From CAVVZJ01 sp963752755 (GTDB lineage Bacteria; Planctomycetota; Planctomycetia; Isosphaerales; Isosphaeraceae), in NCBI GenBank assembly GCA_963752755.1, contig CAVVZJ010000006.1:1-64000 (forward strand): 64,000 nt of DNA, in the 5' to 3' direction. Shown here one piece after another: positions 10,632 through 19,431 of the stretch. The notes under the pieces are model-generated. The model was not told where the DNA came from and did not search any database. It saw only the letters and a list, made by a program, of their open reading frames with translations. Numbering within the stretch: position 1 is the first letter of the stretch; each line of letters starts with the position of its first letter. A program made the position numbers and the translations under genes.

Positions 10632-10900
10632 GCCGCATCGAGGCCATGCTGAAGCAACTGGTCGAGCGGCAGGCGGTCAAGGAGTTCTACACGCCGGAGG
10701 AATTCGCCCGGCTGGTCGGACGCGAAGCCTTCACCTGCCGCGAATACTGCCGCCTCGGCCGCATACGGGCACTGAAGAAGGCCAGCGGTCGCGGCAAGCA
10801 TGCGTCGTGGGTCATCCCGCACGATGAATTGCTTCGCTTCCAGCGGGAAGGATTGCTGCCGGACCGGCGGCGTCAGCCGAACACGGCCAGCACCGCCTGA
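10607..10900 (+). CDS. Excisionase-like / helix-turn-helix DNA-binding protein, 97 aa
   Basis: The N-terminus is a short coiled coil (IEERLSRIEAMLKQLVERQA). It is followed by a winged-helix motif of the excisionase/MerR type (FYTPEEFARLVGR, then TCREYCRLGRIRA, then SWVIPHDELLRF). It is convergent with, and overlaps, the end of the integrase gene. A recombination-directionality factor is therefore a reasonable guess, but planctomycetes carry many such HTH-17-like proteins and the role is inferred. Confidence 0.6.
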   Translation: MDPIEERLSRIEAMLKQLVERQAVKEFYTPEEFARLVGREAFTCREYCRLGRIRALKKASGRGKHASWVIPHDELLRFQREGLLPDRRRQPNTASTA

Positions 10901-12193
10901 CTCTTCACCTGCGGCGTCAGGTGGCGGTATCGCCGTCGCATCTCCTCGGAGACGTGGCCTAGCATGTCGTCGATGATCCGCTGATCGACGCCAGCGGCGG
11001 CAAGGCACGATGCGACGGAATGCCGGAGCGTGTGCAGGCCGCGGACCACCTCCCATTTCGACCCGGCCAGCGTCCGCTTGAAATGGTCGTGGCATTCCCC
11101 GGCGGTCAGCGGCTCCGGGCCGGGGGCCTCGTCGCGTGGCTTTACGGTCGCCATGCGGCCCTTTTGCGTCGTCGCCCTCCCCTTGCCGTTCTGGTGGCCG
11201 GTCGTGCGGCTCCGCTTCTTGCTGTGGGCCACCTCGCCCGCCTGGCAAAAGAGCGTCGGTCCGCCCGGATGGACGGCAAGCCAGGCGGTCAGGGCGTCCC
11301 GCAGGAGCGGCGTCAGCGGTGCCCGGCGGGTCGAGCGTTTGCCCTTCACCCGCTTCTTCTCGCGGATGATGACGCTGCCGCCTGCGAAATCCACGTCGGC
11401 CACCTGCATCGCGGATCAGCTCGCTTCGCCTGGCCCCGGTATGCCCGGCCATGCAGGCGAGCGGGTAAATCCACGGGTGCCGGGCGTTGGTGCGGACGTG
11501 CTCCAGCAATTCGGCGATTTCGCCGGGTCGCAGATAGAGGGCGTCCCACAATTCGTCAATCTGTTCCTGCGTCATGCCCGCCGCTGCCGCCTGCCGCTCG
11601 ATTTCCTCGCGGGTCTGGTAGGGCGGAAGCTCATCGGTCTTGGGATAGACCAGCCCCTTGTTCGGGTAATCGCCCGAATGCAAGCCCGCATGGATTGCCC
11701 AATGCCACGCGGTGCGAAGCGTCGTGACTTCTTTCCTGATCGTGGTCGCGGAAATGCCGAGCTTCGCCCGGCGTTCGATGTGCCGCTGCAAGTCGGCCTG
11801 GCCCAATCCTTCGAGCGGGAATTTCTCGCCGAGGGTGGCGACCAGGTGCTTGAAGTGGATGCGGTCGGTGTAGAGCGTGCTTTTCTCGCGTCCGGTCGCC
11901 CGCGTCGCAAGGTAGCGGTCGCGGAGCGTGTCGAGCGTCAGCGTCTTTCGGCTGGCACTGGCCGGGGTGGCGGGTGCGGGCGGCTTGCCGTCATGCTGGA
12001 CGAATTCGGCGATGTCCACGCCGGGCGGCAGTTCGATCAGCCCCTGCTTGAGCCGCATCAGCAGGTATTCGACCTGGGCGGCTTTGGCCTCGGCCTCCTG
12101 CGGCGAGACCTTGCCGATCATCACGAAATGCTGCTTGCCGTGGAACCGGAAAATGACGCGGTAGGTGCCCGAGCGTTCCTGAAGGCTGGCCAT
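10873..12193 (-). pseudogene. Tyrosine recombinase (ICE integrase), one frameshift
   Basis: The start at 12193 (MASLQERSGTYRVIF) has a GGAG ribosome site and an N-terminal arm-binding-like domain. A core-binding domain follows (LRDRYLATRATGREKSTLYT). The catalytic domain shows HTGARRSELIR (first Arg), HTLRHSVAS (His-x-x-Arg) and MLGHVSEEMRRRY (His and nucleophile Tyr). A single indel near 11410 shifts the frame just after the first catalytic Arg. The gene abuts the 3' side of tRNA-Leu, so it is almost certainly the enzyme that integrated this element there. Confidence 0.8.
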
Positions 12194-12261
12194 TGGATGA
12201 CTCCAATGCCACGGCAATGCTGTTGCCAAATTGTTGCCAAGTACCCTCTGAGACCAAAGAA

Positions 12262-12294
12262 TAAGGGGTTGCGTCTGTTCGACGCAACCCCTTA
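12262..12294. terminator. Perfect 14-bp stem-loop between integrase and tRNA-Leu
   Basis: TAAGGGGTTGCGTC is followed by a five-base loop and its exact complement, forming a perfect hairpin. It lies just 3' of tRNA-Leu and upstream of the integrase start. It may end tRNA transcription, or may belong to the attachment region. No clear T-run follows on either strand, so the terminator label is tentative. Confidence 0.5.
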
Positions 12295-12304
12295 CCCTGC
12301 ATAG

Positions 12305-12391
12305 TGCCGAAGAGAGGACTTGAACCTCCACGGGCATGGTTAGCCCACTAGGACCTGAACCTAGCGCGTCTGCCAATTCCGCCACTTCGGC
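12305..12391 (-). tRNA. tRNA-Leu (anticodon CAG)
   Basis: On the minus strand the 87 bases fold as a class II tRNA. The acceptor GCCGAAG pairs with CTTCGGC and A is the discriminator base. The anticodon stem CTAGG/CCTAG holds the loop TTCAGGT (CAG). A long variable arm is present, as is the T-arm GAGGTTCAAGTCCTC. The integrase gene begins about 110 bases from its 3' end, which marks it as the integration site of the ICE. Confidence 0.95.
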
Positions 12392-12541
12392 TTGGGCTTC
12401 AGTTGCGTTGGAAAGGGGTTGGAAGCCTGGAAATCCGTCATTTCCGAACGTCCATTCGCATACCACCGACACATTGTACCTGAACCGGGTTCGTGCGGGC
12501 AACGCTTTCAGCAGATTTTCGGTAAGCCAGGGGGTAGTTTT

Positions 12542-12683
12542 GACTGTCACCGATTGCCGGGCCAGTCGCCGCAAGTTCCTGTGAGAAGAGAGCTTGCTCT
12601 ACAGGTGGTCAAACGACCACGAGATTTGCAATGCCTGGCGTCACAAGAAGTTGTGTCAAGCTACCCAAGAATCGGTGACAGTC
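12542..12683. repeat. 14-bp inverted repeat bounding about 140 bp
   Basis: GACTGTCACCGATT (12542-12555) reappears in inverse orientation at 12670-12683. No coding frame fits between them. The pair may delimit a small non-autonomous element or be debris from insertion at the tRNA. The surrounding 12392-12972 stretch otherwise contains no gene I can support. Confidence 0.4.
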
Positions 12684-12687
12684 CAAA

Positions 12688-12710
12688 GTAGGCGTCTCAA
12701 AAGTAGGTAG
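12688..12710. repeat. Solitary ISKra4-type terminal inverted repeat
   Basis: The 23 bases beginning GTAGGCGTCTC match the terminal repeat of the intact ISKra4-like element at 44089-45611 at 21 of 23 positions. No transposase lies next to it. It is probably a scar of a decayed or non-autonomous relative. Confidence 0.5.
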
Positions 12711-13003
12711 AGAATTCGACGCCCCGAACGGTTCTCAACTGTCAAGAGGCGAGCCCGCCCCATTCCCTCCGAGTTCTCCCACAAAGCAGGAAGGATGGGG
12801 TAAACCGGGCATTCAAGCCTTCACCTTCGACCAGAGAAGGGACTTCCAGTCCAACCGGGTGAGCGCGAGTCCGAAAAGAAAGTCAATAGCCTACTTGCGT
12901 CAATTCTCGCCGAATCTATAGTGAACAAACACTATGCCAACTTGGGTCATGATCCCGGAATGGTGGACGGTGCTTGCAGGTCGCCCTTTGGATTGCTGTC
13001 CTC

Positions 13004-13474
13004 ATGGCGGGTCGTGACGCACACCGAGAGGCACCGGCGCTGGACTTCCCGTTGACCGACTTGATGGACCAAGCCGCCTGCTACGCGCGGATCGTCGAGG
13101 CCCTCCACCCCGACGGCCTGGCCTGCCCCCGAAGCGGTGGCGATCGGTTCGGCGTGCATCGCCGCCACCGCGAGCCGATCATCGACTACCGCTGTCGCGA
13201 TTGCCGGCGGGTGTTCAACGCCTTCACCGGCACGGCCCTCCAGAAGACCAGCCGGAGCCCCGCGGCGCTGGTCCTGATCCTTCGCGGGATCGCCCAGGGG
13301 GCTCCGACGGCTCGGCTGGCCCGCGAGTTGGACTGCGACCGGAGGAAGCTGCTCCAACTCCGCCACAAGCTCCAGGAGCATGCCACCGCCGGGCTCGACC
13401 CGTCCCCCCTGCCCGACGCGACGGTGGAGGCCGACGCGTGCTACTTCAACGCGGGGGAAAAAGCTAGGCCTTAA
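13004..13474 (+). pseudogene. IS1595-type transposase, truncated after the amino-terminal half
   Basis: The N-terminal part looks like an IS1595-family transposase: a degenerate zinc ribbon (CPRSGG, then YRCRDCRRVFNAFTGT) and a helix-turn-helix (ILRGIAQGAPTARLARELDC). The catalytic domain breaks off at its first acidic motif (VEADACYFNAGEK), where a MITE-like repeat begins and a stop appears. No continuation of the catalytic domain is found to the right. One Cys of the first knuckle is replaced by Ser. The start at 13004 is the best internal ATG. Confidence 0.65.
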
Positions 13475-13659
13475 CACTACTCCGTTATACTCCGCAACTT
13501 CTTTCACAAAAAGAAGTTACGGCATCGATCGGAGCGAAAAATGCTGGTGATTGCATCCATGTGATCCGGCGAAACTTCTGCGTTATCAAGGATTTGCAGC
13601 AAGAAATACCACGCACTCATGCATATCGGGCGAGGCATCGTAACGGAGTAGTACTAAGG
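13469..13659. mobile_element. MITE-like element, 191 bp, 19-bp imperfect inverted termini
   Basis: The left end CCTTAACACTACTCCGTTA and the inverse of the right end, CCTTAGTACTACTCCGTTA, agree at 17 of 19 positions. Inside lies a nine-base-pair hairpin (AACTTCTTT at 13496-13504 with AAAGAAGTT at 13510-13518). The segment is AT-richer than its surroundings and interrupts the IS1595-type transposase. It encodes nothing. The following 13660-13808 also holds no supported gene. Confidence 0.55.
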
Positions 13660-13808
13660 TCGCCCGAACCTCATCGCGGCGTGAGATCCCATTCGGTAGT
13701 GGTTCGCAGGAGACCTGCAAGCGGGCCGGAGTCGAAGCGGGCGATCAGACGAAGGAAACCCGAAGACGGGGCGAGTGGCACTCGGACCGAGGCCGGACAG
13801 AAGCTGCC

Positions 13809-15026
13809 TCAGAGGAAGCCTGAGCGCGCCGTGGCCAGCACGCGACCGTCGGACGTCTCCAGAGCGATCGAGGCGGACGGGCCATCGTCGGCGGCGGGGG
13901 CGGTCGGAGAACCACGGTAACAGGTGACGATTGAAAGACCCCCGGAAGTTACCAGAGACGGGCGGAACGACAAGGCATCGCCGGGTCGCGGTGGGTCGGT
14001 TTCGGCGTCCAGACCGGTCGCGAAGGCGAGGGACCCGATCGGGTCGATCATGACTGTGCTTCCGTTCGCGACCGGGTACCAGGGTGGTTCGCCACGCTGA
14101 TTGGAGTCGGAGAAGACGAAGCGCCAGATCGGGCCGCCTGCGGGGTCCTCCAGCGTCAGAAGAACGGCACCGAGCCGGTAATCACCCGCGGGGAGCGTCG
14201 TCTCGACACCGTCGCCATCCAGCGAGAAGGCCGAGCCGTCCCGGCCGATGAGTGTGACCGAGAGTGAAACGACACGGGCCGCGCCCTCGGTGTGAACCAA
14301 CGAGAGCCGCACCGAGCCGGTCCCCTTCAGTGGCTCCAGCAGGAGCCGGTGGCCGAACGGGTCGGAGCGGAGGGCGAAGCGGACTCCGGCCAGCTCCAGG
14401 ATCGGCCGGAAGAGGAACTGCTCGGCGAGTGGATCCCAGTGGCCGTCACCGTCGCGGTCGATCCAGAGTCGGTCCTGGGGGCCGGTGAACTGGCCGTCGC
14501 CGTCGCCATCCAGGCGTCGGGCTCGTCGCTCGTGATCGCCCAGCCTCACGCTTCCTTCGAGATAACCCGCGGCGGCGAAGCCGAGGGTGCTGCCGGTGGC
14601 ACCGAGGCGGAGGACAGCGGCCCGGCTCTCGAAGCGGATAGCCTCGCCCTCGACGATCGCCACGTCGAGCGGAAGCCGCCAGACCCGATCGGACCCGGCG
14701 ACCCGGTCCCGAGGCTCGATCCGGCGGTTGCGGTCGGCATCGACGTAGAGGTCCGCCACGCCGGGAGCCGCCTCGTCGAGGACGATGGTGACGCGGATCG
14801 AGCTGGGGCTTCCAAAGCGAAGCTGACCATAGCGGCGGCGATGGCCGCGATACGCGACCGTTTCAATCAGGTCGTCGGGCCGTCGGGGAGCCAGACCGAG
14901 CGCGCGGAAGGGCGGGTGCTCGTGTGGGTCGCCCGGTTCGGGGAGGACGAAGCGCCAGTCGCAGGCGTCGTTGGTCCCGGTCGGGATACCGGAGGTGAGA
15001 CCGAGCAGGAGCAGCAGGGTTGGCAT
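13809..15026 (-). CDS. Secreted protein with Asp-rich calcium-binding-like repeats
   Basis: The start at 15026 (MPTLLLLLGLTSG) gives a short signal peptide; a longer upstream frame overlaps the sigma-factor gene. The mature part carries three Asp-rich loops resembling dockerin or EF-hand calcium sites: DADRNRRIEPRD, DGDGDGQFTGPQD and DRDGDGHWD. The rest looks like beta-sandwich material. The stop of the upstream sigma fusion at 15046 is only 20 bases away on the same strand, so the two genes probably form an operon. A structural or surface role is likely but not shown. Confidence 0.65.
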   Translation of the reverse strand: MPTLLLLLGLTSGIPTGTNDACDWRFVLPEPGDPHEHPPFRALGLAPRRPDDLIETVAYRGHRRRYGQLRFGSPSSIRVTIVLDEAAPGVADLYVDADRNRRIEPRDRVAGSDRVWRLPLDVAIVEGEAIRFESRAAVLRLGATGSTLGFAAAGYLEGSVRLGDHERRARRLDGDGDGQFTGPQDRLWIDRDGDGHWDPLAEQFLFRPILELAGVRFALRSDPFGHRLLLEPLKGTGSVRLSLVHTEGAARVVSLSVTLIGRDGSAFSLDGDGVETTLPAGDYRLGAVLLTLEDPAGGPIWRFVFSDSNQRGEPPWYPVANGSTVMIDPIGSLAFATGLDAETDPPRPGDALSFRPSLVTSGGLSIVTCYRGSPTAPAADDGPSASIALETSDGRVLATARSGFL

Positions 15027-15045
15027 GACGGGCGTCTCCCCGGGT

Positions 15046-18000
15046 TCAATAGAGATCCTCGCCACCGACGACCCAGAGGCGCAACACGTCGTGGGTCACG
15101 CGATCCCAGCGCCGGGTTTCGGGTGTGGCGAGCCAGGAGGCGAGGGCGAGCAGGGCATCGGTCTTCGTCGCCAGGAACGGGCCGGTCTGGAGGCGGGAAT
15201 CGTCGGGCAGCGACGCGAAGCGGTCGGCGGTCGCGATCGGGTCGATGGCGGCACCGGCCCAGGCGACGGGACGAATCGAGAACTCCTGGGTCATGAACTG
15301 GTCGAGACGGCCGGCGACGGGTTCGTAAAGGACTCGCGCGGCATCCCGGTCAAAACGGGCTAGCAGGAGGGCGAGCGCCGCGTCGTGCGAGGCGCGGTTC
15401 ACCAAGGAGTCGGAGCCGCGGCCAAGACCGCGGAACGAGGCGGCCCGCCAGAAGAACTCGGGCACGAGCGACGGGTCGATCCGCTCGACGACCGGCAGCA
15501 GGGTCGCGGCGACGGTGGCGGCGTCCTGGGAGTTGAGTCCCTGCGGTCCCTCCGGGGCACGCCGCTCCAGGTCATCGAACGCCTCACGGAGCCGCTCGGT
15601 CGCGGCTGGTTTGTCCGAATCGGCCAGGACCAGGGCAATCATGCCCAGGGTATAGGCATGGGCGAACGGGTCGTGAGGTTCATCGACGAGTTCGAGCAGG
15701 CGGCGGGCCCGGTCCGAATCCTTCGCGGCCATTGCGTGGGCGAGTCGGGGCAGCGACCGGCTGAGCTGGAACGACGGCTTGATCCCCCGGACAATCCGTT
15801 CGGCCACGACCGGGTCGCGGCTGGCCAGCTCCTGGGCGACGTTGATCAGGTGGCGATCGGGGAACGGGCTCTGCTCCCGTCGGACGCTCTCGGCCAGCTT
15901 GATCGCAGCCTCCGGGTCGATCTGGGACAATTCCTCGGCAAAGGCGCCTCGGGCGTAGCCGCCCCGATCCTCGGTCGGAAGTTCGCGGGCGGTCGGCTCA
16001 ACCTCGCGGAGCAAGGCGGTCGCTCGATCGGTCTCACCGAGGTCGATCAGGCGCTCGGCGATCCGGGCCAGCACGATCACGCGGTTGGCGGGTTCGGGGA
16101 TGGCGCGGGCGTCGAGCAGCAGGCGTTCGATAAGGCGGAGCTTGCCGGCGCGGTCGGAGTCGGGCAATTCGTCGGCGGCCTCGGTGAAGGCGTAGGCGCG
16201 ACGGAACGGCTCGGTGATCGTCTCGAGGACGGCGGTCGCCTCGGCGGGATCGTCGCGGACGAGGTGGAGAGCGACCCGGGAGCGGATGTTGTCGGCGAGG
16301 AACGCCACCTCGCCCGTGAACACGCCGGCATTGATGGCTTCCAGCGTCCGCGCCGGGTCGATGGTGGCCAGGACGCCCAGGAGCGAGCTTTTCAATCGCG
16401 TGTCCCCCTCCTTCAAGATCCGATCGACCTGCGGGACGAGCACCCGGGCGGCGAGGGCGCGAGCCTCGGAATCGGGCAAGGGCGGGGGGAGCGTTTCGAG
16501 TCGGCGGCCCGGCGACTCGTCGAGGCGGGTGAGCCGCATCTCGATCGGATCGCCGGCCGGAACGGCGACCCGACCGGTGAAGCGGAAGCCGTCGCGGCGG
16601 AAGAAGAGGAAGCCTGGCTGTCCGGGCAGCCGGTCGAGGCGGAATCGGCCTTGCGCGTCGTTGATGACGCGGATGTCCCGGGCCTCGGAGGACCAGACGG
16701 CCACGCCGGCAATCGGCTCACCCTGGCGATCGAGGACGCGGCCCGCAAGACTCGTCGGGCTCCGACGGGGTGTGAGCGTCAGGTCGGGGAACGTCTGCGC
16801 CGCGCCGGACGTCCAGGGCGTGCGGTCCGGTCGCAGGCGGTCCGCGGACGCGAAGGCGGCGTATTCGCCCTGTACATCGAGCTGCCGCGGGGTCCGGAAC
16901 CGGCCTTCGTCATCCGTGACGAGGATCGGACCGGATTCGAACTCGACCAGTTCGTCGCCACGGATCTGACCGGTCGGATAGCGGGACTGGGCTCGCAGGT
17001 GGACCTGGGCGCCGGCGACGGGATGGCCCTCGGTATCGACAACACGACCGGCCAGTTCCGTAGTGCGGGAGTCGTCGAGCCGGAGCCGGGCCAGCTCGGA
17101 GGCACCGACCCGCGAGGCCACGGGCTGGGTTGTCCGCAGTCCCCGGTGCTCGGCCGAAAGCTCGACCTCGACACCCGCGACCACCCCCTCGACCACGAAC
17201 CGGCCTTCGGGATCGCTCCGGACGGTGGTGTCGCGGCGACCGTTGCGGTGCGGCCCCTCGTCCACCGGCCACGACGCCGACACCTCGGCTCCGGCCACCG
17301 GCCGGCCCTGTTCATCCTCGACGACCCCCCGCACCGAGCCTGCCCGGCTCAGCTCGATCGGTGGCAACTCGAACTCGGCAGCGCCCTCGGGAATCGTCGT
17401 GTCGGGCAGGCCGTACATCAGGCTCGCGTAGCCGACAGGGACCGTCGCGACCGTGAGGCGGCGACCCTGACCGGGTGGAGCGTAACCCGCGAAACGGCCG
17501 CGTTCGTCGGTCATCACCGCATTTCCCTCCCGGAACCCCAGGATGATCCCGGCGCCGGCGATCGGTCGGCCTGTGCCCTTCTCGCGAACGAGGCCATGCA
17601 CGCGTACGGCTCGCTTCATCGGCAAGACGACCTCGGTAGTCCGTCCGGCCTCGATGACGGGTTGCGTCTCGTCGGCTCCCTCGGAACGGTTGTCGAAGTA
17701 CCAGGGCGAGGTGATGTCCGGCTCCATTGAAATCCGCAACGGACCGACGGCGATTTCTGGGACCACGAAGCGGCCGTCGGCGTCGGTCGTGACGCTGGTG
17801 TTGGCGGTGGCCGGGGGTGGGGGCGGGTTGCTCTGCCGATTCCAGATCGCCACGCTGAGCGGACGGCCGCGGATCGCCTCGGGCTCGCCGGTGAGACGGC
17901 CGGTGAGACGGCCAGCAGGCAGGAGCGTGATGACCTTGGTGTCCGCACTCACGTCGCGGTGGCCGAAGCCGAACTGCTGGCGGCCGAAGCCCTCGGCGGC

Positions 18001-19431
18001 GACGAACACCGTACCGATCTCCTCCGGTAGAAAGGCCGAGAGAACCGCCCGTCCACGGGCGTCGGTGACGGTCTCGACCGCGATCCGCTCGGCCAGGCCG
18101 TCAGGCACCGAGACAAACCGGCGGTTGAGCACCCGCGGCTCGATCCGGGCGCCGGCGAGAGGACGACCATTCGGGTCGTGCACCTCGAAGGCCGTCCGCG
18201 CCGCCGGGCTGACAACCAGCCGTGCCGGCAGACCGGGCGGCAACGTGCCGCGAAAGACCGGCAACGAGGCCACGAGCGAACCGGGTCGGTAGGCCCAGAG
18301 CACCCCGTCCGAGACCACCGGCCCAATCCCCTCGGCCAACGGGACCTCCAGATGGAACCGCCCCTCGGCGTCGGCCGTCGCCTCGGCGATGACCTGACTC
18401 CAGTTGTGACCGGGCCGACGCTCGGAGTAGAGAACCTGGACGCCCTCGGCCGGCTGACCATTGGGTTGGAGGATGGTTCCCGCGACGGTTGCCGACGCCA
18501 CCGGCTCCTGTCGCGCCGGCGCCACCGGCTCCTGTCGCGCCGGCGCCACCGGCTCCTGTCGCGCCGGCGCCACGGCGACGGCGACGGCACCCAGGAGCAG
18601 ACCCGACGCGACCAGGACCACCACCAGCATCGCGAGCTTTGTCCGCAACATGGCCTTGAGCACCCCCTTCGCCAGATCCTCCACAAAAGCCGGGACCGCC
18701 CCGGCCGCCCCCTCCCCGACAAACGCCAGAGCCGACTCGACGGCCGACTCGCCCAGGCGGCGCGGCAACGCCGCCGGCGCCACGCCCGACCAGGCCAGGA
18801 CCGCGATCACCCCACCCACCGGCGCCAGGCCGCGACGTGTGAGCCGGTCGCGGAGCAAGGCCCGAGCCCGTGCCAGCCGACCGGCGACCGTTCCCGGCGG
18901 CCAGCCAAGCCGGTGCGCCGCCTCCTCCCGGGTCAGCGCCTCCAGGTGACAGAGGACCACCGGCGCCCGGTACTTCGGCGGCAAGCGATCGATCTCCTCG
19001 TGCAGGACCGGCAGGAGGTCGTCGTGATCGCCCTCGTGGGCCGGAATGCCAGCGTCGATCAGGGCGACGGACCGCTCGAAGGTCCGTCGCCTCGACGAGC
19101 GGCGTGACGCCTCGGTCGCGATCCGGTGGCTGACGCGGTGTAACCAGCCGCCGAGCGACTCGCCGACCCAGAGTGAGTCTGCCTTGCGGGCCAGGACGAG
19201 AAAGGTGGCCTGGAACGCATCCTCGGCATCGTGCCGGTCGCGCAGGATTCCGCGACAGACGGCCAGGACCATCGGCCCATGACGGTTCACCAGCGCCGCG
19301 AAGGCCGCATCGTCCCGCCGGACTTTGAACCGCTCCAGAAGCTGGGCGTCACTCAGGCCGGAGACGGTCCCCTCGCCGAAGAGGCGATGCCACTGCCTCA
19401 GGGCGGTCTCCCGCGGCGTCCTGGACATCAT
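15046..19431 (-). CDS. ECF sigma factor fused to a membrane anchor and a long regulatory-domain tail, 1461 aa
   Basis: The start at 19431 (MMSRTPRETALRQ) has AGGAG at ideal spacing. Residues ~43-115 form the sigma-2 region (RHDAEDAFQATFLVLARKA) and ~140-200 the sigma-4 region (LPPKYRAPVVLCHLE, then LGWPPGTVAGRLARARALL). A transmembrane helix follows at ~266-288, then three exact 8-residue repeats APARQEPV. Next come six or more carboxypeptidase-regulatory-like beta domains (GTILQPNGQPAEGVQV, RGVVEDEQGRPVAGAEV and others) to about residue 980. The C-terminal third is helical, TPR-like or HEAT-like. Planctomycetes are known for ECF factors with such extracytoplasmic extensions; the tail is thought to sense an envelope signal. 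No separate anti-sigma gene is adjacent. No frameshift occurs in 4.4 kb. Confidence 0.85.
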   Translation of the reverse strand: MMSRTPRETALRQWHRLFGEGTVSGLSDAQLLERFKVRRDDAAFAALVNRHGPMVLAVCRGILRDRHDAEDAFQATFLVLARKADSLWVGESLGGWLHRVSHRIATEASRRSSRRRTFERSVALIDAGIPAHEGDHDDLLPVLHEEIDRLPPKYRAPVVLCHLEALTREEAAHRLGWPPGTVAGRLARARALLRDRLTRRGLAPVGGVIAVLAWSGVAPAALPRRLGESAVESALAFVGEGAAGAVPAFVEDLAKGVLKAMLRTKLAMLVVVLVASGLLLGAVAVAVAPARQEPVAPARQEPVAPARQEPVASATVAGTILQPNGQPAEGVQVLYSERRPGHNWSQVIAEATADAEGRFHLEVPLAEGIGPVVSDGVLWAYRPGSLVASLPVFRGTLPPGLPARLVVSPAARTAFEVHDPNGRPLAGARIEPRVLNRRFVSVPDGLAERIAVETVTDARGRAVLSAFLPEEIGTVFVAAEGFGRQQFGFGHRDVSADTKVITLLPAGRLTGRLTGEPEAIRGRPLSVAIWNRQSNPPPPPATANTSVTTDADGRFVVPEIAVGPLRISMEPDITSPWYFDNRSEGADETQPVIEAGRTTEVVLPMKRAVRVHGLVREKGTGRPIAGAGIILGFREGNAVMTDERGRFAGYAPPGQGRRLTVATVPVGYASLMYGLPDTTIPEGAAEFELPPIELSRAGSVRGVVEDEQGRPVAGAEVSASWPVDEGPHRNGRRDTTVRSDPEGRFVVEGVVAGVEVELSAEHRGLRTTQPVASRVGASELARLRLDDSRTTELAGRVVDTEGHPVAGAQVHLRAQSRYPTGQIRGDELVEFESGPILVTDDEGRFRTPRQLDVQGEYAAFASADRLRPDRTPWTSGAAQTFPDLTLTPRRSPTSLAGRVLDRQGEPIAGVAVWSSEARDIRVINDAQGRFRLDRLPGQPGFLFFRRDGFRFTGRVAVPAGDPIEMRLTRLDESPGRRLETLPPPLPDSEARALAARVLVPQVDRILKEGDTRLKSSLLGVLATIDPARTLEAINAGVFTGEVAFLADNIRSRVALHLVRDDPAEATAVLETITEPFRRAYAFTEAADELPDSDRAGKLRLIERLLLDARAIPEPANRVIVLARIAERLIDLGETDRATALLREVEPTARELPTEDRGGYARGAFAEELSQIDPEAAIKLAESVRREQSPFPDRHLINVAQELASRDPVVAERIVRGIKPSFQLSRSLPRLAHAMAAKDSDRARRLLELVDEPHDPFAHAYTLGMIALVLADSDKPAATERLREAFDDLERRAPEGPQGLNSQDAATVAATLLPVVERIDPSLVPEFFWRAASFRGLGRGSDSLVNRASHDAALALLLARFDRDAARVLYEPVAGRLDQFMTQEFSIRPVAWAGAAIDPIATADRFASLPDDSRLQTGPFLATKTDALLALASWLATPETRRWDRVTHDVLRLWVVGGEDLY
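18502..18573 (-). repeat. Three exact 24-bp tandem repeats inside the sigma-factor fusion
   Basis: Three perfect copies encode the octapeptide VAPARQEP directly after the membrane helix, forming an Ala/Pro linker. Exact nucleotide identity suggests recent slippage, so the linker length may vary between strains. Confidence 0.8.

Larger units (their letters stand above)
1..12304. mobile_element. End of an integrative conjugative element (ICE) next to tRNA-Leu
   Basis: The interval combines a methylase/helicase, a ParB-like protein, a VirD4/TraG-type coupling protein, many small unknown ORFs and a tyrosine integrase that abuts the 3' end of a tRNA-Leu gene. That combination is typical of ICEs. 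The integrase is the last gene before the tRNA, so the tRNA 3' end is the expected attachment site. The left boundary lies outside the window, and no relaxase or mating-pair gene is visible in this part. Many ORFs are split by single-base shifts. The element assignment is an inference from gene content; the individual protein families are recognised from motifs. Confidence 0.7.

Noticed and set aside
13561..13920. 119-codon plus-strand frame after the IS1595 remnant
   Set aside because: Covers the MITE-like repeat and the antisense of the secreted-protein gene; Arg/Ser/Pro-rich, no ribosome site and no motif.
15385..17730. 781-codon open frame antisense to the sigma fusion
   Set aside because: A mirror frame of a high-GC gene with strong third-position GC. 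It has no ribosome site and no protein-family motif, while the minus strand is clearly the real gene.
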